A DNA stretch of 64,000 nucleotides from Pontederia crassipes (Eukaryota; Streptophyta; Magnoliopsida; Commelinales; Pontederiaceae): contig CM060195.1 of NCBI GenBank assembly GCA_030549335.1, positions 45,142,991 through 45,206,990 on the forward strand. The letters are read 5' to 3'. The first letter of the stretch is position 1. The number at the start of each line of letters is the position of its first letter. Below are positions 55,821 to 64,000 of the stretch, one piece after another. The translations under genes and the position numbers were made by a program. Under the pieces are notes generated by a model. That model had not been told where the DNA came from. It worked only from the letters and a program-made list of their open reading frames with translations, and made no database searches.

Positions 55821-56784
55821 CTATTTAAAAAGTAGCCAATTATCAGGATTAATTGGTGTAAAAGCATTTCGGTCACTGTAGGGCACCTCCAAATCACTCT
55901 CTTTAAAAATAAAAATATTAACTCCTACATTGTTAGTCTTGGCGCGGCCCATGGTCAGAATGATTCGTCGATTGAGGTGGGCGCTTCTCGGGACAACTTC
56001 AAGATCATCCAAGTCAAGTCTAAAGTGTTGAGCTATTGGTGTGATAATGCGCCCATATTGATGCTCCCGCTCCGATGTGTAGTACGACAATGAAGACGAT
56101 GGATGAGGAAGGCGCTGACATTGACCTGTGTCATGTGGAGCATGTTGTGGATCAAGAATAATTCCCCCTAAGATGGCTTCATCATTGTCACTTCGTCCAC
56201 CGAGGATGTTGCTAAGCATGCAACGGACAAAGCACAAGACAGGATTATGAATTGTGCTTTTCTTAACTGTGCTCCAGAATAATCGATCTTCTTCGATTAT
56301 CTATTTTCAAAAAGCTTCAGCATCAAAGTAAGTAGGAACAGAACGAGCTCCATAATTGGGAAATCCATAAATATTGTTAAAATCCTCTAAAGTCAGTATG
56401 AAGGATCGCCTATATATCTGAAAAGAAATGTGGGGCTGATCATACTGCCAACCATCTAAATTGAAGACATCGAGAGATGACAAAAATTCAATAGTAAAGA
56501 CTTCATAAGTCGGCCACTACGTTGAACAAAATTAGAAAGGCCGATCTAGGAAAATAAAGATGGATATCAGCAACTAAATTGTACTCACTGAGCAATTCGG
56601 TGTCTGGAAATTTAGTGGTGTGAACTTGTATAGTAGACATTCTTTCAAAATGATCCTGATAGGCAAGCTTGGTCCAATAATAATCTCCTGGATATGAAAT
56701 TAATTGTGAAGATTGTGGCGCGAGTTGAGCGTCCGGATGTCGTCGGTCGTGACGCCCCCTCCAAATATTAGCAAATCGCCTCAT
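55821..56784 (-). pseudogene. Plant-transposon-protein-like ORF of the OTA element
   Basis: Minus-strand frames at 56503-56784 and 55821-56237, joined by broken sequence, read RRFANIWRGRH..., then SFQIYRRSFILTLEDFNNIYGFPN (about 56340-56430), then FVRCMLSNILGGRSDNDEA and GRIITPIAQHF. The order matches the putative plant transposon protein of Athila-like retrotransposons, in which a sequence like ISLxEFNxIYGFP is typical. The function in these elements is unknown. Several stops and a frameshift make this copy non-functional. Confidence 0.6.
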
Positions 56785-57540
56785 CTCGAATGAAAATAAA
56801 ATTTGCCCCTGTGTACCATGAAGAAAAGTGGCGGCTTGCTGCGGTGCTCAGCTGCAATATATGTTGGTCAAGTCTCGGTCATGATAGAACTATTGAAGCG
56901 CCACCAATAATGCACAGCTCGAAGGTGTGGTTTTGGCCGCAATAGTTGTCAGTGAAGATCCGTTAGTCGATGAAGGGTCTTGGCCGTGAAAGGTGGCTCT
57001 CGGCTATTAGAACGAGAGTGGCTCAATGTATTGATGTCTCGGCTACAAGTGACACAGAGAGAGGAACAGTTGGTGGCGATACGTCCGACGCAAAGGAAGG
57101 AAGTAGAGGGGCACAAAGAGAGGTTGGAGATTGGCTTCGTGTTCATCTGCAAGGCAATTGCAAGGGTAAGTATTTATAGAAAATAAATGGCCATGAACTT
57201 CTCTTTGCTGAACAGCCACGTCGATTGGAGTCCGGGTGCCAAACAATATGCTTGCTGAAGTGTCAAGTCGGGCGCAAACTTCAACGGTTCGTGTATGCAC
57301 AGTGGCTAGACTTGTGCAACTGCGTGATGATCGGTCAAGTCCATTGGAGTTTGGGCGCCAATTTCAACATGCATGACCTTTTGATAAGATTCATGCATGC
57401 ATTTGCGGAGCGCCGAGTCAAAATATCTAAAAATTGAGTATCTGAATTTCTCTCCTTGCACGAATCATAATTAATTAGATAACCCCATAAAAAAATAAAA
57501 AAATAAAGTGCCTACTTTAGAAAAAAAATCACCCAAACTA

Positions 57541-58152
57541 ATTCTTAAGATGGATTAGAATTTTTTTAAGTTATTAATTTGACAAGATTAAAATCACAGA
57601 GGTCACAAAACTAATAATGCTATTATTTAATTAAGAAAATCAAATTATTTTAAATTTAATCAAAACTAAAGTCTTACAAACCGGTATTCATGCATATAAG
57701 ATTACAATTAAGATGCATTAATATGAAAATTCTAGACCATTAACCACTCCACAAACTAGTATAGATTAACAAATTACACAAATCTAATTCTCTATACACT
57801 AATTATTAGACCTATGTCAATTTTTAATTTCACAATAAATAATTTAATTTAACTAAATATAATCTGAAATCAAGTAGTCACAAACTAATAATTACTTAAC
57901 TCAAAATTTTAAATAATTAAATTAAAAGCATTAAACATAATTAAAAATTGATCAAAAGAAATTTAATAATAAAATAAGGGTTCACAATATTTTCCTTTAA
58001 TAATAATCTCCTAAAATAAAATAACTAAAAAACATGTTCATCTAGAATTGTAGAGATATAATAACAAAATAACAATAATAATTGGAAGAATTACACCAAG
58101 AATAAATCATATTCCTCAGATGTCGTTGGAGCATTTGGTTCAGCCGCCCAAG
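57541..58152 (-). repeat. 5' LTR fragment of the OTA element
   Basis: attcttaagatggattagaa to ttcagccgcccaag matches 52495-53095 at roughly 85 per cent by eye. Both ends of the LTR are missing. Confidence 0.85.
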
Positions 58153-59900
58153 AATAATACAGACGTATTCTCCCAACACTGATACTTGGATAAATTTGAA
58201 GACAGACGATGCAAATTCACTAACTCAACTGTCCAAAGTAACAAACAACAAAAGAAAATGTGCCTCTTTACATCAGCATGGTAGATTCCATTGCACAAAG
58301 AAAGAAAGCTTCCTTCACACCTTCATGGGCAGGTGTGGACAAAAAGGACTGCTAGGACAGTGAACATGTGATAAGCTAAGGAAAAGGATAACAAAGAAGG
58401 ACCATCAGAAGATTTCTTTTGCTAGGACAAATAGATATGTGCCGAGCTGGAGACAGCCATGCAGGACTATAAGAGCATGAAGGACCACAAACAACCATGA
58501 AGGACCACAACAGAAATTCTTTGTTGCTGGTTGATTCTGGGCGGATGGAAAACTAAGAGATAGGAGTGACCACAGACATTTCTTTGACTGGAAAAGCTGA
58601 AGAAAGATATGAGAAAACAACTGGAAAAGCATTGAACAGATGGTACGAACCCTAAGACTATAAAAGAGCAAGAAGGTTGAAGAAGAGAAGGTTCCAATTT
58701 GGCTGAGTTTGGTTCCTTTTTGCTATTGAAAGAGGCTACACTAGCAGCCTCCATTCTATTTTCTATTTTCCTTCTTTTTTTCTAGTTTTTGTAATGTGTA
58801 ACTAATCGGTCAACTAGTGGTTGGGGATGTTGATCATAACTTTCGTACTTTATTTTTATTCTTCTTTAATGCTTTCATGACTAATCGAATGTCAAGCTTC
58901 GCTTTCATTTCGACGACATCTGTTTTAATCTTTTATATTTGAGCTCACGAATCATCTTCATCTTGCACCCCCGATCGTAGGAACATTATATGCTCTCTGC
59001 GACCGAACATAGAGAAATCGAGCTTTGATGAAGATGATTCCTTGCGTGATTTTCTTATTTTCCTGACAGCTATATGTTAGGGGGAGTTTTCTGGATCATT
59101 GTCGCCTGCACCCTGACCATAGGGATACTATAGGCTCTACGTGATCGAACGTAGAGAAATCGAGCTTTGGCAGTAGTGGTTCATAGTTTGAATCTTATTT
59201 AGAGTTAGCAATAATAGTTTTCCGTTGTTTGGTTTAGACGTCGTACATCTTTCACTCCGACACCTAAAAAGGTTATGCATATTTCAATCCTCTGGCAATA
59301 GATGACCGTATTGAGTTGGAGACTCAGATCATCCTAGACGAGTTCGAAGGGTGTTTGTGTGTTCTTCCCTCATCATTACTATTTTTTATTTCTTTTTTTA
59401 TTCTGGAAGGTTCTGCCTGAGAGGAAACATCTGATCCTCATTTGTAATCAGTGACCCGAGTAGGGCGGATGGCAAATGAATTACTTCTGAAAAACTTCCA
59501 GTAATCTTTAATCGTATTTTCCGAATCGATCCTCTCTTCCCCATCAAATTATTTAAACAGTCTCGGTGATACACTAAGCATTTGCTTTTGCCTGGGAGGG
59601 TTGTCCATATTCCACTAAGGCGAGTATGAGTCGACTGGTCTCGCCTTAAGTGTATTTCTCTTGAATGCTTGGTACTCAGTGGACACGAGATCTTAACTCA
59701 AATCTAAAATAAAGAAAGCTCGATTTAGCATCATGCACAAGAGTGACTATCGCACCAGTTCTATAAACCCCTTCATGTGTGTAACATAGACTTCTGCGAG
59801 CACGAGAGTGTCATGGGTAAGTAAGTGTCTTCCCCATCATGATTGACTATATAGATGTGTGAAGGGGCATTCCGTCATTTTTATCCTAAATGTAAGTTCC
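58153..59900. other. Unclassified 1.7-kb segment with leader-like structure
   Basis: Less AT-rich than its surroundings. ctataaaagagcaag at 58660 resembles a TATA box. A 63-base imperfect direct repeat occurs at 58965-59027 and 59108-59169 (sharing agagaaatcgagctttg). No long open frame, priming site or protein motif is seen. It may be a non-coding part of another retroelement that deleted the end of the neighbouring LTR. Confidence 0.4.
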
Positions 59901-60199
59901 AAGTGAAAACATTCCCCCAGCACTAGTGTTTAGCTACACACTTCTCTGTCTACTTTGGCATTAAAATCCATAAAAATTAGAATAGTCTTATTTGTTGTGA
60001 TTTTTAGTTTATCGTAATTCACTTTCTTATTTTGAACAACACCTATCGACTTATATTTTTCCTTCAAACAATTTAATTAAGTGTGAACATTCAACTTTGT
60101 CTATGTGAATCGGCCCTCAAACACTACAATGATATGTCATATACTTTTGGTTCTCGTAGTAATAATGTAGAGGATTTATAAATTTAAAACTTCATTCGA

Positions 60200-61240
60200 C
60201 ATTCTTTTGTGTTTAACGATATACACACTTTCTGTGAGTCAACTATTGTAAGACAAAAGAAAAACTCTATTTTCTCAATTAAAGATGAAGACAATAACAC
60301 ATTTATCAATGACAAGTAAATCCAAGCTTGTTTTGTTAAGCATTACTTCAACCTTTGGGTTCCGGACACTCTACCTCCCTCTCCTATATTTGATTGACCA
60401 ACTCTTCCACAATTAAACTACTCCTGGGTGTCCCATCTTGTTTCCCCTATTATCCTTAAGGAAACTAAAGACACCCTTTGGCATATGGAACCAAGTAAAG
60501 CTCTGGTTCAAATGGGTTTACAATTGAATTTTTTAAGAAATCCTTCTTTTCTTTCATACTAATCAACTGCTTGCAAGTGCCAAAAGCACTGCCATGACCT
60601 TCATCCTTGAAAAATATCACCCTATATATGTCAAATATTACATGCTTGTACATCAATGTAACATCACCTATAGGGTTATTGCAAAATTGCTAGCAAATCG
60701 ACTAAAACCCACATTATCTCATCTCATTGATATCTCGCAAGCCGCCTTTATTAATGACATGTCAATTCAGGATAATATATTCTTAGCCCAGGAGATCACT
60801 CATTGTATTTCACATGGTAGAAAAAAGTTTTTTTTTATCCTGAAAGAGAACATGGAAAAGACTTTTGACATGGTCTTTTGGAATGCTATTGGGCAGGTGC
60901 TTATTCAGGGTTTCCATCCAAATTTGTCGGTTTGGTAATGGAAATTGTTTCTTCCCCAATATACCTATTACATTAATGAATCATTTTCAACTTATTTCCA
61001 CAACTATAAAGGTCTCAGACAGGGTGACCCTTTGTCCCCATACTTGTTTATCCTTGTTTCTCAAGTCTTCTCCACCTTGATCAATGAACAAGCTAATTTA
61101 GGGACCATCCAACCATTTTCTGTTGGACCAATCTTAATTAGTCATTTACTTTATGTTGATGATCTCTTAGTCTGTCTAGCATCCAATGCTACAAACTATA
61201 AGCACTTGAAAACAATCTTTGAAAATATAAGAAGCTAACT
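60200..61240 (+). pseudogene. L1 ORF2 reverse-transcriptase fragment
   Basis: Across several frames: VRQKKNSIFSIKDEDNNTFIND, ILKETKDTLWHMEPSKAL, then YRVIAKLLANRLKP, SQAAFINDMSIQDNIFLAQE, RQGDPLSPYLFILVSQVFSTL and LLYVDDLLVCL. These are consecutive blocks of the L1-type reverse transcriptase. The catalytic YVDD box at about 61155-61166 and RQGDPLSPYLF are well preserved, but stops and frameshifts break the frame at least five times. Confidence 0.88.
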
Positions 61241-62079
61241 AATCAGAAGATTAACTTTGGTAAATATGCCATATATCTCCCTCCCAAGCTAAATAGAAGT
61301 ATAATATCAAAAACTTTTTGAACAATAATATTAGCACTTATCCATTCATGTACTTAGGTGCACCCATTTCCTATAAGTTCATAACCAACAGCATATTACA
61401 TCTAAGCTTCATGATCGTCTGACCGATTGAAAAATGAAAACTCTCATTCAGGCAAGAAAATCTAACTTAATTAAGACCACCCTATCCATTTTCCCAACTA
61501 CTCCTTAAGCTCAGTACATGTCTCCTCTTCTTGTCCTCAACCATTCCAACCATCTCCTAACTTTAGTTGCAAATCACAAATATGACATTCCTCATCCTTG
61601 GAACACATTCATAGCTCTCGTCCACAGTTGACCTGGTCGTGAAAATTGCTTCTTCAAACTTTAGAGAATATTAAATTGGGGTTGAGAAAATGTATTGGTA
61701 ATGGGCTTTCTACGTTAGCTTATACTGATCCATGGATTTTCATCGTGCCTTTGAATTTCATGCCAACTTATGTTAAAGTGTTATCTCCTCTGCCTTCTCT
61801 CTCTATTGTTGATTTTATGTTGGAATCGACATGGAATATTAATCTTCTCATGCAATGCTTTGATTCATATCTGATAAGTAAAATTTTAAATATTAAGTTG
61901 CCTGCTTTCCCCTGTGATGACCGTTGAATTTGGGTTCCAGATATCGGTATACCTACTGTTAAGTCCGCCCATAACTTTATTAACAAACCCCTGGGGCCGT
62001 CACCTTGTGTTGGAAGGTCAGGCTGGAACACCATATAACATATCAAAGTCTTCCCCAAGGTCCAATTCGAAATTACTAC
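61241..62079 (+). pseudogene. L1 ORF2 middle region, degenerate
   Basis: Continues the LINE between the reverse transcriptase and the zinc-binding region. FMYLGAPISYK-like sequence near 61345-61380 and IGNGLSTLAYTDPWI (61690-61735) correspond to the usual YLGIPI and IGDGSKTSFWTDPWL blocks of plant L1 ORF2. The frame is broken several times. Confidence 0.75.
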
Positions 62080-62205
62080 ATAATCGTCTCCCCACCAACT
62101 ATATGTTGATCAGCTTTAATCATACTATCGATCCATCTTGTCCCCTCTGTGGTACTGATGTTGAAACCATTGTTCATTTATTTTTTTGTCTATTTGTTTT
62201 CTTCA
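62080..62205 (+). pseudogene. L1 ORF2 zinc-binding (zf-RVT) fragment
   Basis: HNRLPTNYMLISFNHTIDPSCPLCGTDVETIVHLFF shows the LPT, C-x2-C and H-LFF pattern of the reverse-transcriptase zinc-binding region of plant L1 elements. Confidence 0.85.
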
Positions 62206-62639
62206 CAAATCTGGTAGCTCTTTCAGATTGAAACAAAATTTACTTTTACTTATATGAACACTCAGGGAGATGGGGACCGGATCAAAGAAGGTGAGGATTC
62301 TATTCTTGCTCATGCCCTCCTTTCTTCATTCCAATTGCTATTCGCTTTAACTCTGTAGGGAATTTGGAGATGCCGAAATGATGTTGACTTCCAATCCAAA
62401 CTAACAATCGTAAAGCTGACCTGGTCTAGGGTTGTAGCTAGCTACTATGAGTTTCCGTTTACCATCATGTCTGAGGGGATTCTTCCAACACCTCTGTCCT
62501 TGGGGAATTGGGAGTCTCACCTCCATCCTAGTTCAAACTGAATATGAACGGCTCATTCGTGAGCAATATCGAGATAGGAGGACAAACTACTTGGTTAGAT
62601 TTGCTAACACCAAATTTGTGTGTGCAGGGGCTCATCGAC

Positions 62640-62983
62640 AGAAAAGCTCGGTTGGAAGCTAAACTTTGGGCAATTCTCCAAGTCTCCTGATCCATTGCTG
62701 TCGATTGAGATTATCTTGCATCATTGTCGAATCAGACTCTTTGATAGCTCTTGCCATCATGAATCAAATTCATAATTCACCCAGACACCTGCATAATGTA
62801 ATCAATGATATCAAGACCCTCAGCTCAAAGTTTGTGAGCTTTGTTTGTACATCAATCGCCTATCAAACTATGAAATAGATTTATTAGCTAATTTTGATTC
62901 GCCTATCTCTTTTGAGAGGACACCTCTCCTTTGGGAATCCCTAATTTTTTGTACCCTAAACTTTGTTAACATTGCGACTTAAT
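62640..62983 (+). pseudogene. L1 ORF2 C-terminal RNase H fragment
   Basis: EAKLWAIL, then IIVESDSLIALAIMNQ, then YEIDLLANFDS in a shifted frame and a tail SFERTPLLWESLIF ending at a stop near 62983. ExxA, ESDS and the ADxLA-like block are the usual plant L1 RNase H signatures; the last is altered. A short A-rich tail and AAATGTG follow. Confidence 0.8.
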
Positions 62984-63008
62984 GATATTACTTCTCTTTT
63001 GATTTAAA

Positions 63009-63068
63009 AAATGTGATGTGAGTGTGAGTTAGAATATAAACTATACAAAAGTTTATTTCAATCAAATA

Positions 63069-63145
<77 letters not shown>

Positions 63146-63562
63146 GGGTATGTTATTTTTGCTATTACGTTATTCTTTAGATTTATTTAAATTTAAAAGC
63201 TTCCACATTTTTATTTACTATCTCTAGTTGTTATTATATTATTACTCATTTACTTTAACTTTAATTTGTTTTTATTTACTTGTTTTAAGTTTCCTTTCCA
63301 ATTTTAGTTTACTATTTTTATTTATTTATTATGTTTTCTTATTGATGTTCATGTAACTGTATTTTTATACTTTTTTATTTGTAATTGTACTTTTATTTTT
63401 AAAACCCTTTTTGTCCATCCATGTTTTTATCTCAAACATTTTAAATTAATATTTCTGTGTACATTTTAATTTTTTATGTTAAATTGCATAACTTATCTAA
63501 ATTTTGTTTTTCTGAATTTCTCTTTTTCTTATCTCCAAGTTGAACGTTTCATGGACCCTAAG
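63009..63562 (+). repeat. Repeat X, copy 2, right part
   Basis: aaatgtgatgtgagtgtgagttag continues exactly where 50625 stopped when compared with copy 1 (38970 onward). The right half from tgggtatgttatt to catggaccctaa matches 39841-40242. Confidence 0.82.
63070..63143. repeat. (ATT)n microsatellite, about 24 units
   Basis: The counterpart of the run at 39750-39841 in repeat X copy 1. Confidence 0.97.
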
Positions 63563-64000
63563 ATTGCGGAACCGGACGGAAATCGGGTCTTTCATTCGGT
63601 TCCGCCAAACGCTAACTAGAAACTAAATTTCCGGATGAGAACTAATACCCTTGTATCATGTGACTTGATTCCAGAGGTCTCGGTTCCACCAAGGTGGAAC
63701 CAGGGACTGTAGCATATTTTTTTTAGTTCGATGCGACGGTTTTTTAATTCGTTTTTTTTTCTTTTCTCTCACACCATATCCTTTATAAAATAAATTATTT
63801 AATAAATATAAAATATTCATCATAATGGATTAATATAATAATTATTTATTACTAATTATTTCATTAAAAATTAATTTTTTATTAAGAATAATTAGCTTTA
63901 AAATGATTTTTTATATTTAAATAATATATTTTTGTACAAATGTTTTTCTTGAACAATTTTTAATATTAGTTTTTATTAATAATAAAATTATACTTTATAT
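63563..64000. other. Intergenic DNA at the right edge
   Basis: 63565-63720 is GC-richer with ggttccg words (gcggaaccggacgg, cggttccaccaaggtggaacc, the latter a short palindrome), perhaps a MITE end. The rest is AT-rich. No gene is seen. Confidence 0.5.

Larger units (their letters stand above)
52251..58152 (-). mobile_element. OTA-type (Athila/Tat-like) gypsy element, decayed, minus orientation
   Basis: A full LTR at 52251-53976 and an LTR fragment at 57541-58152 flank an interior of about 3.5 kb. On the minus strand the interior reads aagcttgggagag just before the full LTR (53989-54001), a polypurine-tract-like sequence, so the left LTR is the 3' one. The interior keeps minus-strand frames resembling the plant transposon protein found in Athila-type elements rather than a recognisable gag-pol. 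The right LTR lacks both ends (about 250 and 850 bases), which shows deletions at that side. Confidence 0.78.
50626..63008 (+). mobile_element. L1-type LINE insertion, expanded to 12.4 kb by nested elements
   Basis: Repeat X is interrupted exactly between two copies of AAATGTG (50619-50625 and 63009-63015), a target duplication. The insert ends with a short A tail (tttaaaa) after LINE ORF2 sequence, as expected for target-primed reverse transcription. Recognisable LINE parts in order are ORF1 C-terminal sequence (51626-52037), the beginning of the endonuclease (52130-52250), reverse transcriptase (60200-61240), zinc-binding region (62080-62205) and RNase H (62690-62983). Between endonuclease and reverse transcriptase lie an OTA-type LTR element and about 1.7 kb of unclassified DNA, and most of the endonuclease is missing, so deletions occurred as well. 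Confidence 0.7.

Noticed and set aside
58153-59400. Endogenous pararetrovirus leader
   Set aside because: The TATA-like box and structured-looking leader prompted the idea, but there is no tRNA-Met priming site, movement-protein, coat-protein or reverse-transcriptase sequence attached, so the call cannot be supported.

Overview
This is a transposon-dense stretch of a flowering-plant nuclear genome. The evidence is L1- and RTE-type LINEs, LTR retrotransposons with plant tRNA-Met priming sites, several CACTA-type DNA transposons, a nuclear tRNA-Leu relic, and intronless plant EP1-like lectin genes. The genes are very GC-rich and sit in strongly AT-rich DNA. That contrast is common in monocots, but nothing here fixes the species. 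All boundaries and homologies were read by eye.

Genes. The only intact host genes are two EP1-like secreted lectin glycoproteins, at 26596-27879 (+, 427 aa) and 47064-48356 (-, 430 aa). A third copy at 37655-38192 (+) keeps only the C-terminal half and abuts a truncated foldback transposon. Short blocks of shared flanking DNA suggest the three come from a head-to-tail array, with one member now inverted: 20.05-20.19 kb matches 50.20-50.34 kb in inverse, the promoters match each other, and the 3' flank of gene 1 matches the 5' flank of gene 3. The proteins carry a signal peptide, a bulb-type lectin domain, a Cys-rich segment and a PAN/apple-like C-terminus, so they are probably secreted to the cell wall.

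1-9.5 kb: an L1 LINE relic (ORF1 and the start of ORF2) is cut at 3743 by a CACTA-type end (CACTACAAGAAAA). Behind that end lie two spliceable exons of a glutathione peroxidase, so this looks like a host-gene capture. A 5'-truncated RTE LINE lies at 8.2-9.0 kb on the minus strand.

9.5-17.5 kb: a TRIM-like miniature retrotransposon has a long gypsy-type LTR inserted within its own 5' LTR, and that LTR holds a tiny CACTA element. Next comes an OTA-type gypsy LTR (13695-15596) followed by a priming-site-like motif, then a second solo LTR (15672-17013) with a perfect 5-bp target duplication.

17.5-26.5 kb: AT-rich DNA with a degenerate tRNA-Leu(AAG), foldback elements, a hAT-like MITE and a Mutator-like MITE with a perfect 9-bp target duplication.

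28.5-35.8 kb: a decayed Copia element on the minus strand, with both LTRs, PPT, PBS and pol relics. A solo LTR with perfect GAAAA duplications sits inside it (32390-34774).

36.4-46.7 kb: a foldback element joined to the truncated EP1 copy, an unclassified repeat ('repeat X') interrupted by an RTE LINE, and two more CACTA elements. One CACTA element sits in a second copy of the 9.6-kb LTR, and the first copy of that LTR supplies its empty site.

50.5-63.6 kb: a second copy of repeat X is split by a 12.4-kb composite insertion. This is an L1 LINE (50626-63008, AAATGTG on both sides) containing an OTA-type LTR element and about 1.7 kb of unclassified DNA. The rest of the window holds no gene I can support.
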